From Enterobacter hormaechei subsp. xiangfangensis (GTDB lineage Bacteria; Pseudomonadota; Gammaproteobacteria; Enterobacterales; Enterobacteriaceae), in assembly GCF_001729785.1 (NCBI RefSeq), contig NZ_CP017183.1:2976001-3040000 (forward strand): a stretch of DNA of 64,000 nt, read 5' to 3'. Position 1 is the stretch's first letter. Each line of letters starts with the position of its first letter. Shown here one piece after another: positions 18,697 to 28,887 of the stretch. Both the position numbers and the translations under genes were made by a program. The notes beneath the pieces are model-generated. The model saw nothing but the letters and a program-made list of their open reading frames with translations. It was not told the DNA's origin and did no database searches.

Positions 18697-21600
18697 ATGA
18701 ATAAACAATACCAGCGGGTTTTGGTTACTACCCCACATCCTTTACTGCGGCTTGTCTGTCTGGGTCTGGTCACGTTCATCTTCACCTTATTTTCCCTCGA
18801 ACTGACTCGCTTCGGTACGCTGCTGGCGCCATTGTGGTTCCCGACTTCAATAATGATGGTAGCGTTTTACCGCCACGCGGGAAAAATGTGGCCCGGCATT
18901 GCCCTCGCCTGCTCTTTTGGCAATATCTTTGCCTCGTGGATGCTCTTTTCATGGGCATCGCTCAACATCACCTACACGGCGATTAATATCATTGAGGCCA
19001 CGGTTGGCGCGCTGTTACTGCGTAAACTGCTCCCCTGGTATAATCCGCTGCAAAACCTCAACGACTGGGTCCGGCTTGCCCTCGGCAGTGCCCTTGTGCC
19101 GCCGCTGGTGGGGGGCGTTCTGGTTCATTTTCTGGTGCCGAGCGCGGAGCCGCTGCGTAATTTCCTTGTCTGGGTACTTTCAGAGGCCATTGGCGCGCTG
19201 GCGCTGGTGCCTTTAGGTCTGCTGTTTAAACCGCATTACCTGCTGCGCCACCGCAATCCGAAACTGCTGCTGGAAACGCTGGTGACCCTGGTCGTTACGC
19301 TGGTTCTTTGCTGGACGGCAATCACCTGGCTGCCGTGGCCATTCACCTGCATCATCGTTCTGCTGATGTGGAGCGCGGTACGTCTGCCGCGTATGGAAGC
19401 GTTCCTGATATTTTTATTCACCATCATGATGGTGTCCCTGATGATGGCGCGAAATCCGCTCTCCATGACGCCCTCCTCCATGATCGTCACCTTCAACGCG
19501 CCGTGGCTCCCCTTCCTGATGATGCTGCTCCCCGCCAATATTATGACGATGGTGATGTATGCCTTCCGGGCCGAGCGTAAACATATTACGGAAAGCGAAG
19601 AACGTTTTCGTAATGCGATGGAATATTCCGCGATTGGTATGGCGCTGGTGGGCATTGAGGGCCAGTGGCTCCAGGCCAACAAGGCGCTGTGCAATTTCCT
19701 CGGTTACAGCCAGTCTGAACTCCAGTCGCTCACGTTTCAGCAGTTAACCTGGCCAGAAGATTTAAATACCGACCTGGAGCAGTTGGGACAGCTGATTAAC
19801 GGGGAGATCAATAGCTACAGCCTCGAAAAACGCTACTACACTCGCAGCGGAGAGGTGGTGTGGGCGCTGCTGGCCGTCTCCGTTGTGCGCCATGCCGACG
19901 GCACCCCGCTCTACTTTATTGCCCAGATTGAAGATATCAACGACCTGAAACAGACCGAGTGGGTCAATAAGCGTCTGATGGAGCGTATCACCCTCGCGAA
20001 CGAAGCCGGTGGCATAGGGATATGGGAGTGGGATCTCGAGCCGGACGTGATCAGCTGGGATAAGCGGATGTTTGAGCTGTACGAGATCCCCCCGCACATT
20101 AAACCCACCTGGCAGCTCTGGCATGCGGCCATGGTGCCTGAAGATCGCACCCACGCCGAACAGGTGCTGCGAGAATCCCTTCAGGCCAGGGTGCCTTTCA
20201 AGCTGGAATTTCGCATTCGCGTCAAGGATGGCATCCGCCACATTCGTTCGCTGGCGAACCGGGTACTGAACAAACAGGGCGAAGTGGAGCGGCTGTTAGG
20301 GATCAACATGGATATGACCGAGGTGAAGCAGCTGAACGAGGCGCTGTTCCAGGAAAAAGAGCGCCTGCATATCACCCTCGACTCCATCGGCGAAGCGGTG
20401 CTGTGCACCGATATCGACATGAACATCACCTTTATGAACCCGGTCGCCGAGAAGATGAGCGGCTGGTCGCAAAGCGAAGCGCTGGGTCAGCCCGTTCTGA
20501 AGGTGCTGCACATTACCTTCGGCGAGAACGGTCCGTTAATGGAAAACATCCACAGCGGCGATATGTCCCGTACCGATATCGAACAGGACGTGGTGCTTAA
20601 CTGCCGCAATGGCGGCAGTTTCGACATTCATTACAGCATTACCCCCCTCAGCACTCTGGAAGGTAACACCATCGGCTCGGTGCTGGTGATTCAGGACGTG
20701 ACCGAGTCGCGCAAAATGCTGCGCCAGCTGAGTTACAGCGCCTCACATGACGCCCTGACCCACCTGGCGAACCGCGTCAGCTTTGAAAACCATCTGAAGC
20801 GTCTGTTGCAGACAGTACAGGAGACCCATCAGCATCACGCGCTGGTCTTTATCGATCTTGACCGTTTTAAGGCGGTGAACGATACCGCAGGTCACGCGGC
20901 GGGCGACGCGCTCCTGCGCGAACTCTCTTCGCTGATGCTGACTATGCTGCGCTCCAGCGACGTGCTGGCGCGTCTGGGCGGCGACGAGTTTGGCCTGCTG
21001 CTGCCGGACTGCAACGTCGAAAGCGCACGCTACATTGCGGGCCGGTTGATCGACGCCATCAACAACTATCATTTTTCCTGGGAAGGACGCCTGCACCGCA
21101 TTGGTGCCAGTGCGGGGATTACGCTGATTGACGACACCAATTATCAGGCTGCGGAAGTGATGTCTCAGGCCGATATCGCCTGCTACGCCTCGAAAAACAG
21201 CGGGCGCGGCGTGGTCACCGTCTACGAACCCCAGCAGGAGCGGATCCACAGCACGCGCAGCATGATGTCGCTGGATGAGCAGTGGCACATGATTAAAGAT
21301 AACCATCTGCTGATGATCGCCCGCAGCGTCGCCTCGCCGCGCATTCCCGAGAGCAGTAGCTTCTGGCTGATTTCCTTGCGGCTGTGGACCAGCCAGGGGG
21401 AAGTGCTGGAAGAGCATGCCTTCCGCGCCGGGCTGGCGGAGCCGGAGCTGCTGCACGCCCTGGACCGACGTATCTTCAGCGAATTCTTCCGTACCTATGC
21501 CGCACAGGTGGCGGCCAAAGGAATGGGCGTCGCGCTGCCGCTCTCAGAAGCGGGTTTAGCCAGCGTCACGCTGGTGGATGAGCTGCTCGACCTCATTTCC

Positions 21601-22026
21601 AAAGGTCCGCTGCCGGCGCGGCTGCTGCATCTGGCGATTGCCGCTGATGTGCTGAGCAATACGGATGAAAACGTGCAGCAGGGTCTGCAAAAGCTTCGTC
21701 AGGCTGGCTGTCGCGTGGTGCTGACGCGGGTTGGACGCGATATGAACGTCTTCAGCCAGCTCAGCGCCAACACCGCTGATTATCTGCTGCTGGATGCAGA
21801 CGTGGTGACCAACGTCCACGGCAATCTGATGGACGAGATGATGGTGACCATCATTCAGGGCCATGCCCAGCGTCTGGGCATAAAAACCATTGCCGGGCCA
21901 TGCCATCAGTCGATCATGATGAATACGCTGTCGGGCATCGGCGTTGACTTTATCTACGGCGACACCATTGGGGAAGCGCAGCCGCTCGATCTACTGCTGA
22001 ATACCAGCTATTTCGCCATCAACTGA
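18697..22026 (+). CDS. dgcE: Diguanylate cyclase DgcE (YegE)
   Basis: This 1109-residue membrane-bound enzyme makes c-di-GMP and in E. coli feeds the curli/cellulose decision. An N-terminal MASE1 membrane domain (eight or so segments, 1-300) is followed by three PAS/PAC units (about 310-670). A GGDEF domain follows with an intact LGGDEFGLL active site, and the upstream RxxD inhibitory position is not obvious. The C-terminal EAL-like domain appears degenerate because the EAL signature is replaced, as in E. coli. The start at 18697 (MNKQYQRV) is preferred to 18673, by alignment with E. coli. It converges with alkA and overlaps it by 36 bases. Confidence 0.93.
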   Translation: MNKQYQRVLVTTPHPLLRLVCLGLVTFIFTLFSLELTRFGTLLAPLWFPTSIMMVAFYRHAGKMWPGIALACSFGNIFASWMLFSWASLNITYTAINIIEATVGALLLRKLLPWYNPLQNLNDWVRLALGSALVPPLVGGVLVHFLVPSAEPLRNFLVWVLSEAIGALALVPLGLLFKPHYLLRHRNPKLLLETLVTLVVTLVLCWTAITWLPWPFTCIIVLLMWSAVRLPRMEAFLIFLFTIMMVSLMMARNPLSMTPSSMIVTFNAPWLPFLMMLLPANIMTMVMYAFRAERKHITESEERFRNAMEYSAIGMALVGIEGQWLQANKALCNFLGYSQSELQSLTFQQLTWPEDLNTDLEQLGQLINGEINSYSLEKRYYTRSGEVVWALLAVSVVRHADGTPLYFIAQIEDINDLKQTEWVNKRLMERITLANEAGGIGIWEWDLEPDVISWDKRMFELYEIPPHIKPTWQLWHAAMVPEDRTHAEQVLRESLQARVPFKLEFRIRVKDGIRHIRSLANRVLNKQGEVERLLGINMDMTEVKQLNEALFQEKERLHITLDSIGEAVLCTDIDMNITFMNPVAEKMSGWSQSEALGQPVLKVLHITFGENGPLMENIHSGDMSRTDIEQDVVLNCRNGGSFDIHYSITPLSTLEGNTIGSVLVIQDVTESRKMLRQLSYSASHDALTHLANRVSFENHLKRLLQTVQETHQHHALVFIDLDRFKAVNDTAGHAAGDALLRELSSLMLTMLRSSDVLARLGGDEFGLLLPDCNVESARYIAGRLIDAINNYHFSWEGRLHRIGASAGITLIDDTNYQAAEVMSQADIACYASKNSGRGVVTVYEPQQERIHSTRSMMSLDEQWHMIKDNHLLMIARSVASPRIPESSSFWLISLRLWTSQGEVLEEHAFRAGLAEPELLHALDRRIFSEFFRTYAAQVAAKGMGVALPLSEAGLASVTLVDELLDLISKGPLPARLLHLAIAADVLSNTDENVQQGLQKLRQAGCRVVLTRVGRDMNVFSQLSANTADYLLLDADVVTNVHGNLMDEMMVTIIQGHAQRLGIKTIAGPCHQSIMMNTLSGIGVDFIYGDTIGEAQPLDLLLNTSYFAIN

Positions 22027-22863
22027 CGGCGACCAGCCGTCGGTGTACCAAATATGTAACAGCGCATACGAGCGCCACGGCTGCCAGCGCTCGGCGTAGC
22101 GACGGATCTGCGCGGGCGTCATACCGGCAAAGCGCTGTTTAATCAGATAATCATCCGGCAGGAAAACATCCTTCGCCTGCCAGCCGCGCAGGGCCAAATA
22201 ATTCGCGGTCCAGCGCCCGATGCCGGGGCGCTGCTGTAGCGCCTTCATCCCGTCCTCAACGTTCGCGGGCGGGAACAGCGGGAATTCACCGTCCACCACC
22301 GACTGCGCCAGATGAATCAACGACTCCGCACGCTTGAGCGGCATCCCGAGGGCTTTCAACGCCAGCGGATCCACCGCGGCCAGTACCTCTGGCGGAGGAA
22401 AGCAGAGGTAGCCCGGCGCGTCCTGGATGGGTTCACCGCACAGCGCCACCACCCGTGACGCCAGTTTAGCCGCCATCGCCACGCTTACCAGTTGTCCGAG
22501 AATGGCGCGCACGCCCTGCTCGTAAGCATCCATTGCGCCGGGCAAACGTAACCCCGGCCGCGCCGCGCCGAGATCGCCGAGGGTCTGTGCAATGTGCTGC
22601 GGGTCGCAATCGAGGTCAAAAAGGCGGGCGATGCGGTCCAGGCAGATATCCGCCACCGGGATCAGGCCAGGGCTAAGCGACACCGCAAGCGTATGGGTTG
22701 CGCTGTCTGGCGTAACCCGGAAAACGCCCTGGTGCCCGGCATAGCCAAAACTGCGCTCGTAGTAATCCTTCGTAACGGTCTCAACCCCCGTGACCGCACG
22801 CGCGGCAAGAAAGCCAAACATCCACGACCAGTCGTAAGGCGGTTGCCAGTTCAGGGTGTACAT
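21991..22863 (-). CDS. alkA: DNA-3-methyladenine glycosylase II (AlkA)
   Basis: This 290-residue base-excision enzyme of the HhH-GPD superfamily removes alkylated purines and pyrimidines. The helix-hairpin-helix (LQQRPGIGRWTANYLALR) and the catalytic aspartate in VFLPDDYL are both visible. The frame is open to 22950, but ATG 22863 (MYTLNWQPPYDW) has a strong AGGAGA ribosome-binding site and matches E. coli. The C-terminus is about 8 residues longer than in E. coli and overlaps the end of dgcE. Confidence 0.94.
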   Translation of the reverse strand: MYTLNWQPPYDWSWMFGFLAARAVTGVETVTKDYYERSFGYAGHQGVFRVTPDSATHTLAVSLSPGLIPVADICLDRIARLFDLDCDPQHIAQTLGDLGAARPGLRLPGAMDAYEQGVRAILGQLVSVAMAAKLASRVVALCGEPIQDAPGYLCFPPPEVLAAVDPLALKALGMPLKRAESLIHLAQSVVDGEFPLFPPANVEDGMKALQQRPGIGRWTANYLALRGWQAKDVFLPDDYLIKQRFAGMTPAQIRRYAERWQPWRSYALLHIWYTDGWSPSVDGEIAGIQQ

Positions 22864-22993
22864 TGTCTCTCCTTTTGTATTTACCTCAGCATAAACCGAA
22901 AGATCGCGTTGCGCCTTGCTTTCATATTCCTGTTGTCGCCTGGCAGACATTTCGCTAAAGTCTCGCCCCTTCTCACCGGCATGGGGATTTATT

Positions 22994-24346
22994 GTGTTTA
23001 TTGGATTCGACTACGGCACCGCAAACTGCTCGGTTGCGATAATGCAAAACGGACAACCGCAGCTCCTGAAAATGGAAAACGGCAGTACGCTGTTGCCGTC
23101 AATGCTCTGTGCGCCGACGCGTGAAGCGGTGAGCGAGTGGCTGTTCCGCCATCATCAGGTTCCTGCTACCACAGCGGAAACCCAGGCGCTGCTGCGCCGT
23201 GCGGTCAGCTTTAACCGCGAGGAAGATATCGACGTTACCCCTTCCAGCGTGCAGTTCGGCCTCTCTTCCCTCGGGCAGTACATTGAAGATCCGGAAGAGG
23301 TCTACTTCGTTAAATCGCCGAAATCCTTCCTCGGCGCCAGCGGCCTGAAGCCACAGCAAGTGGCGATGTTTGAAGATCTGGTCTGCGCGATGATGCTGCA
23401 CATCCGCAATCAGGCGCAGTCCCAGGTGCCGGATGCCATCACCCAGGCGGTGATTGGCCGTCCGATCAACTTCCAGGGGCTGGGCGGCGACGAAGCCAAC
23501 CAGCAGGCGCAGGGGATCCTTGAGCGTGCAGCGCACCGGGCTGGCTTCCGTGACGTGGTATTCCAGTATGAGCCGGTTGCAGCGGGGCTGGATTTTGAAG
23601 CCACGCTGACAGAAGAACAACGGGTGCTGGTAGTGGACATCGGCGGCGGTACGACGGACTGCTCATTACTGCTGATGGGTCCGAAGTGGCATCACCGTCG
23701 CGATCGTGAAAACAGTCTGCTGGGGCACAGCGGCTGCCGAGTGGGCGGTAACGATCTGGATATTGCCCTGGCATTCAAGAGCCTGATGCCGCTGCTCGGC
23801 ATGGGCGGTCAAACCGAGAAAGGCATCGCCCTGCCGATCCTGCCGTGGTGGAACGCGATTGCCATCAACGACGTCCCTGCCCAGAGTGATTTTTACAGCA
23901 CCGCGAATGGCCGTTTCCTCAACGATCTGGTGCGTGATGCACAGGATGCAGAGAAGGTCGCGCTGCTGTATAAGGTGTGGCGTCAGCGCCTGAGCTACCG
24001 CGTGGTGCGCACCGCCGAAGAGAGCAAAATCGCCCTTTCCGATCGTCCTGAGCATGCGGTTTCGCTGCCGTTTATCAGTGACGATCTGGCTACGGCTATC
24101 ACCCAGGAAGGGCTGGAAATGGCGCTGACTCAGCCGCTTCAGCGTATTCTGGAGCAGGTGCAGCTGGCGCTTGAGAATGGCAAAGTGAAGCCGGACGTGA
24201 TTTACCTGACCGGCGGTAGCGCCCGTTCGCCGCTGATCAAGAAAGCGCTGGCGGAACAGCTGCCGGGGATCCCGATTGCCGGCGGCGATGACTTTGGCTC
24301 CGTTACGGCAGGGCTGGCGCGCTGGGCGCAGGTGGTGTTTAGCTAA
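22994..24346 (+). CDS. yegD: Hsp70-like chaperone YegD
   Basis: This 450-residue actin/Hsp70-fold ATPase has the phosphate-1 loop IGFDYGTANCSVA at the N-terminus, phosphate-2 VLVVDIGGGTTDCSL, and the adenosine motif YLTGGSARSPLI. It lacks the substrate-binding domain of DnaK, as all YegD proteins do; clients are unknown. The start is GTG at 22994 after a GGGGAT ribosome-binding site, giving exactly the E. coli length. An upstream in-frame ATG (22916) would overlap the alkA promoter region. Confidence 0.93.
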   Translation: MFIGFDYGTANCSVAIMQNGQPQLLKMENGSTLLPSMLCAPTREAVSEWLFRHHQVPATTAETQALLRRAVSFNREEDIDVTPSSVQFGLSSLGQYIEDPEEVYFVKSPKSFLGASGLKPQQVAMFEDLVCAMMLHIRNQAQSQVPDAITQAVIGRPINFQGLGGDEANQQAQGILERAAHRAGFRDVVFQYEPVAAGLDFEATLTEEQRVLVVDIGGGTTDCSLLLMGPKWHHRRDRENSLLGHSGCRVGGNDLDIALAFKSLMPLLGMGGQTEKGIALPILPWWNAIAINDVPAQSDFYSTANGRFLNDLVRDAQDAEKVALLYKVWRQRLSYRVVRTAEESKIALSDRPEHAVSLPFISDDLATAITQEGLEMALTQPLQRILEQVQLALENGKVKPDVIYLTGGSARSPLIKKALAEQLPGIPIAGGDDFGSVTAGLARWAQVVFS

Positions 24347-24354
24347 TGGAGTTG

Positions 24355-24440
24355 TGCCGGGTGGCGGCTTCGCCTTACCCGGCCAACAAGATCCTCCAAC
24401 CGTTGGCCGGGTAAGCGCAGCGCCACCCGGCGAAGGCGAA
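24355..24440. repeat. BIME-type pair of REP elements
   Basis: Two inverted copies of a GCCGGGTGGCG...CTTACCCGGCC unit (24355-24384 and 24405-24431) lie just after yegD. They are classic enterobacterial REP sequences in head-to-head arrangement and probably shape the 3' end of the yegD message. Confidence 0.85.
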
Positions 24441-24480
24441 ACCGCGGCACCACACTCAGACCATTCCTGACAGTCTTCCA

Positions 24481-24500
24481 TATTTCCTCCATTTTTCCAC
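24481..24500 (+). promoter_or_regulatory. Candidate BaeR box upstream of mdtA
   Basis: The sequence TATTTCCTCCATTTTTCCAC, about 65 bases upstream of mdtA, resembles the published E. coli BaeR site (TTTTTCTCCATDATTGGC) in its left half. Autoregulation of mdtABCD-baeSR by BaeR is established in E. coli; the site here is an inference from position and partial match. Confidence 0.4.
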
Positions 24501-24562
24501 TGTGTTACCTGACTAAACTAGTATCATTCCCCGAAAGAGTTTCAGGATGAGAACGTATAACG

Positions 24563-25765
24563 ATGAAAGGCAGTAACAAATCCCGCTGGGCAATCGCCGC
24601 TGGTCTGATTGTGGTGGTCCTGGCCGCCGCCTGGTACTGGCACAGCCAGTCCGCGAACTCCACGGCACCTGCTGGCGCCAGTAGCCCCTCACAACGCCCA
24701 ACGGGCGGCGGGCGCCACGGTATGCGCGGCGGTGCGCTGGCACCGGTGCAGGCGGCAACGGCGGTGAATAAAGCGGTGCCTCGTTATCTCTCCGGGCTGG
24801 GAACCATCACTGCCGCCAACACCGTGACGGTACGTAGCCGCGTAGACGGTCAGCTGATGGCCATCCACTTCCAGGAAGGTCAACAGGTGAAAGCGGGCGA
24901 TCTGCTGGCGGAAATCGATCCAAGCCAGTTTAAGGTGGCCCTGGCGCAGGCGCAGGGGCAACTCGCGAAAGACAAAGCCACCCTCGCCAATGCCCGCCGC
25001 GATTTAGCCCGCTATCAGCAGTTGGTAAAAACCAACCTCGTGTCGCGCCAGGAGCTGGATACCCAGCAATCTCTGGTCAGTGAATCTCAGGGCACCATCA
25101 AGGCCGACGAAGCCGCGGTCGCCAGCGCCCAGCTCCAGCTCGACTGGAGCCGGATCACCGCGCCGATTGACGGCCGCGTGGGCCTGAAACAGGTTGATAT
25201 CGGGAACCAAATCTCCAGCGGCGATACCACGGGCATCGTGGTGATCACCCAGACGCACCCTATCGATCTCGTCTTTACCCTGCCGGAAAGCGACATTGCG
25301 ACGGTGATACAGGCGCAGAAGGCCGGAAAATCGCTGGTAGTTGAAGCCTGGGATCGCACCAACAAGCAGAAGCTGAGCGAAGGTTCGCTGTTGAGCCTGG
25401 ATAACCAGATCGACACCACCACCGGCACCATCAAGTTAAAAGCACGCTTCAACAATCAGGACGATGCCCTGTTCCCGAATCAGTTCGTCAATGCGCGAAT
25501 GCTGGTCGCGACCGAAGAAAACGCCGTGGTGATCCCGACGGCGGCCCTGCAAATGGGCAGTGAAGGCAACTTTGTCTGGGTGCTGAACAGCGAAAACAAG
25601 GTCAGCAAACACCTGGTGAAAACCGGGATCCAGGACAGTCAGACGGTGGTGATCAGCGCCGGGCTGTCCGCAGGCGACCGCGTCGTAACCGACGGTATTG
25701 ACCGGCTGACCGAAGGGGCGCAGGTCGAGGTGGTGGAAGCGCAGAATACAGGAGCAAAAGCCTGA
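24563..25765 (+). CDS. mdtA: Multidrug efflux periplasmic adaptor MdtA
   Basis: This 400-residue membrane-fusion protein links the MdtB/MdtC pump to TolC. It has an N-terminal signal-anchor (about residues 8-26), a Ser/Gly/Pro-rich linker, then a barrel-sandwich hybrid and alpha-hairpin (about 90-190) and a beta-barrel. It is slightly shorter than E. coli MdtA (415). It overlaps mdtB by one base and begins the efflux operon. Confidence 0.95.
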   Translation: MKGSNKSRWAIAAGLIVVVLAAAWYWHSQSANSTAPAGASSPSQRPTGGGRHGMRGGALAPVQAATAVNKAVPRYLSGLGTITAANTVTVRSRVDGQLMAIHFQEGQQVKAGDLLAEIDPSQFKVALAQAQGQLAKDKATLANARRDLARYQQLVKTNLVSRQELDTQQSLVSESQGTIKADEAAVASAQLQLDWSRITAPIDGRVGLKQVDIGNQISSGDTTGIVVITQTHPIDLVFTLPESDIATVIQAQKAGKSLVVEAWDRTNKQKLSEGSLLSLDNQIDTTTGTIKLKARFNNQDDALFPNQFVNARMLVATEENAVVIPTAALQMGSEGNFVWVLNSENKVSKHLVKTGIQDSQTVVISAGLSAGDRVVTDGIDRLTEGAQVEVVEAQNTGAKA

Positions 25766-28700
25766 TGCAGGTGATGCCGCCGAGCTCTACAGGTGGGCCA
25801 TCACGCCTGTTTATCTTACGTCCAGTTGCGACGACCCTGTTGATGGTGGCGATCCTGCTGGCCGGGATCATTGGCTACCGTTTTCTGCCCGTGTCGGCGC
25901 TGCCGGAAGTGGACTACCCGACTATTCAGGTTGTCACCCTCTATCCGGGCGCCAGTCCGGATGTGGTGACGTCCGCCATCACCGCCCCGCTGGAGCGTCA
26001 GTTTGGCCAGATGTCTGGCCTGAAGCAGATGTCCTCCCAGAGCTCGGGCGGTGCCTCGGTCGTCACGCTTCAGTTCCAGCTCGCGCTGTCGCTGGACGTC
26101 GCGGAACAGGAGGTGCAGGCCGCCATTAACGCCGCCACCAACCTGCTGCCGTCTGACCTGCCGAACCCGCCGGTTTACAGCAAGGTGAACCCGGCAGACC
26201 CGCCGATCATGACGCTTGCCGTCACCTCCTCCGCCATGCCGATGACACAGGTGGAAGACATGGTCGAAACCCGCGTGGCGCAGAAGATTTCGCAGGTGAC
26301 AGGCGTCGGGCTGGTGACGCTCGCAGGGGGACAACGCCCCGCGGTGCGCGTTAAGCTCAATGCCCAGGCCATTGCCGCGCTGGGGTTAACCAGCGAAACC
26401 ATTCGCACCGCCATCAGCAGCGCCAACGTTAACTCAGCGAAGGGCTCGCTGGACGGCCCGACCCGCGCGGTCACGCTCTCCGCCAACGACCAGATGCAGT
26501 CCGCCGATGAATACCGTCAGCTGATTATTGCCTACCAGAACGGCGCACCGATCCGCCTCGGCGACGTGGCAACCGTTGAACAAGGCGCGGAAAACAGCTG
26601 GCTCGGGGCGTGGGCCAATAAGCAGCAGGCGATTGTCATGAACGTTCAGCGCCAGCCGGGCGCGAACATTATTGATACCGCCGACAGCATTCGCACCATG
26701 CTGCCGCAGCTGGTGGAAAGCCTGCCAAAATCGGTCAGCGTGAAAGTGCTCTCTGACCGCACCACGAATATTCGCGCGTCAGTGACTGACACCCAGTTCG
26801 AGCTGATGCTGGCGATTGCGCTGGTGGTGATGATCATCTACCTGTTCCTGCGCAACGTTCCGGCAACCATCATTCCCGCCGTTGCCGTGCCGCTCTCGCT
26901 GGTCGGGACGTTCGCGGTAATGGTATTTCTCGACTTCTCGATTAACAACCTGACGCTGATGGCGCTCACCATCGCCACCGGGTTTGTGGTGGACGACGCC
27001 ATCGTGGTAATCGAAAACATCTCGCGCTATATCGAGAAAGGTGAAAAGCCGTTAGCCGCCGCGCTGAAGGGCGCGGGGGAGATCGGCTTTACCATTATTT
27101 CGCTCACCTTCTCGCTGATTGCGGTGCTGATCCCGCTGCTGTTTATGGGCGATATCGTCGGGCGGCTGTTCCGCGAGTTTGCCGTGACGCTGGCGGTCGC
27201 CATTCTGATCTCTGCCGTGGTGTCGCTGACGCTGACGCCGATGATGTGCGCCCGCATGCTGAGCCACGAATCTTTGCGCAAGCAAAACCGCTTCTCCCTC
27301 GCCTCCGAGCGGATGTTCGAGCGCATTATTGCCGCCTACGGCCGCGTGCTGGCGAAAGTCCTGAACCATCCCTGGGCGACGCTCGGCGTGGCCCTCGGCA
27401 CGCTGGCGCTCAGCGTCATGCTGTGGGTTTTCATTCCGAAAGGCTTCTTCCCGATTCAGGACAACGGCATTATTCAGGGCACGCTTCAGGCGCCACAGAC
27501 GGTCTCCTTCGCCAACATGGCGCAGCGCCAGCAGCAGGTGTCTGAGATCATCATGAAAGATCCGGCGGTGGAAAGCCTGACTGCCTACGTGGGCGTGGAC
27601 GGCACCAACCCGTCGCTTAACAGCGCGCGCCTGCAAATTAACCTTAAACCGCTCGATGACCGTGACGATCGCGTCAACGCGGTTATTGAGCGTCTGCAAA
27701 GCGCTGTGGCGCGCGTACCGGGCATTGAGCTGTATCTGCAACCGATCCAGGATTTAACCATTGATACGCAGGTGAGCCGCACGCAGTACCAGTTTACGCT
27801 CCAGGCCACCTCGCTTGATGCACTCAGCACCTGGGTGCCGCAGCTGGTGGACAAGCTGAAAGCACTGCCGCAGATTTCTGACGTCAGCAGCGACTGGCAG
27901 GATAAAGGGCTGGCGGCGTACGTGAACGTCAACCGCGACACCGCCAGCCGTCTGGGCATTACCATGTCCGACGTGGATAACGCGCTGTATAACGCCTTTG
28001 GCCAGCGCCTTATCTCCACCATTTACACCCAGGCGAACCAGTATCGCGTGGTGCTGGAACATAACACCGAGAACACGCCCGGGCTTGCCGCGCTGGACTC
28101 GATACGCCTGACCAGCAAAGACGGCGGAATTGTGCCGCTCAGCGCCATTGCCAGCGTGGAAGAGCGTCACACCCCGCTGTCGATTAACCATCTCGATCAG
28201 TTCCCATCCACCACCATTTCGTTCAACGTGCCGGACGGTTATTCCCTGGGCGAAGCGGTGGAGGCCATTCTGGGTGCGGAGAACGAACTCAGCTTCCCGT
28301 CAGATATTCAGACCCAGTTCCAGGGCAGTACTCTGGCGTTCCAGGCCGCGCTGGGCAGCACCGTCTGGCTGATTGTCGCGGCGGTGGTGGCGATGTATAT
28401 CGTGCTTGGCGTGCTGTATGAAAGCTTTATCCACCCGATCACCATTCTCTCCACCCTGCCGACGGCGGGCGTGGGGGCACTGCTGGCGCTGATGCTGGCG
28501 GGGAGCGAACTGGACGTGATTGCGATCATCGGCATCATTCTGCTTATCGGCATCGTGAAGAAAAACGCCATCATGATGATCGACTTTGCGCTGGCCGCCG
28601 AGCGCGAGCAGGGTATGGCGCCGCGCGAGGCCATTTACCAGGCCTGTCTGCTGCGTTTTCGCCCGATCCTGATGACCACCCTCGCCGCCCTGCTGGGCGC

Positions 28701-28887
28701 GCTGCCGCTGATGCTGAGCACCGGCGTGGGGGCCGAACTGCGCCGTCCGCTGGGCATCGGGATGGTCGGCGGCCTGCTCGTAAGCCAGGTGCTGACGCTG
28801 TTTACCACGCCGGTTATCTACCTGCTGTTTGACCGTCTGGCCCTGTGGACGAAAAGCCGCTTCCCGAAACGTGAAGAGGAGGCGTAA
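25765..28887 (+). CDS. mdtB: Multidrug efflux RND transporter permease MdtB
   Basis: This 1040-residue RND pump subunit has twelve transmembrane segments with two large periplasmic loops. The proton-relay aspartates ([13 protein letters not shown], near residue 410) and the conserved C-terminal TM region with [13 protein letters not shown] are present. MdtB works as a heterotrimer with MdtC (2:1 in E. coli), driven by proton flux, exporting bile salts and novobiocin among others. Length is identical to E. coli. mdtC starts immediately after its stop. Confidence 0.97.
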   Translation: MQVMPPSSTGGPSRLFILRPVATTLLMVAILLAGIIGYRFLPVSALPEVDYPTIQVVTLYPGASPDVVTSAITAPLERQFGQMSGLKQMSSQSSGGASVVTLQFQLALSLDVAEQEVQAAINAATNLLPSDLPNPPVYSKVNPADPPIMTLAVTSSAMPMTQVEDMVETRVAQKISQVTGVGLVTLAGGQRPAVRVKLNAQAIAALGLTSETIRTAISSANVNSAKGSLDGPTRAVTLSANDQMQSADEYRQLIIAYQNGAPIRLGDVATVEQGAENSWLGAWANKQQAIVMNVQRQPGANIIDTADSIRTMLPQLVESLPKSVSVKVLSDRTTNIRASVTDTQFELMLAIALVVMIIYLFLRNVPATIIPAVAVPLSLVGTFAVMVFLDFSINNLTLMALTIATGFVVDDAIVVIENISRYIEKGEKPLAAALKGAGEIGFTIISLTFSLIAVLIPLLFMGDIVGRLFREFAVTLAVAILISAVVSLTLTPMMCARMLSHESLRKQNRFSLASERMFERIIAAYGRVLAKVLNHPWATLGVALGTLALSVMLWVFIPKGFFPIQDNGIIQGTLQAPQTVSFANMAQRQQQVSEIIMKDPAVESLTAYVGVDGTNPSLNSARLQINLKPLDDRDDRVNAVIERLQSAVARVPGIELYLQPIQDLTIDTQVSRTQYQFTLQATSLDALSTWVPQLVDKLKALPQISDVSSDWQDKGLAAYVNVNRDTASRLGITMSDVDNALYNAFGQRLISTIYTQANQYRVVLEHNTENTPGLAALDSIRLTSKDGGIVPLSAIASVEERHTPLSINHLDQFPSTTISFNVPDGYSLGEAVEAILGAENELSFPSDIQTQFQGSTLAFQAALGSTVWLIVAAVVAMYIVLGVLYESFIHPITILSTLPTAGVGALLALMLAGSELDVIAIIGIILLIGIVKKNAIMMIDFALAAEREQGMAPREAIYQACLLRFRPILMTTLAALLGALPLMLSTGVGAELRRPLGIGMVGGLLVSQVLTLFTTPVIYLLFDRLALWTKSRFPKREEEA

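Noticed and set aside
19559..21906. Several antisense or alternative-frame open frames within dgcE
   Set aside because: All are shadows of a GC-rich coding gene whose PAS and GGDEF motifs are intact.
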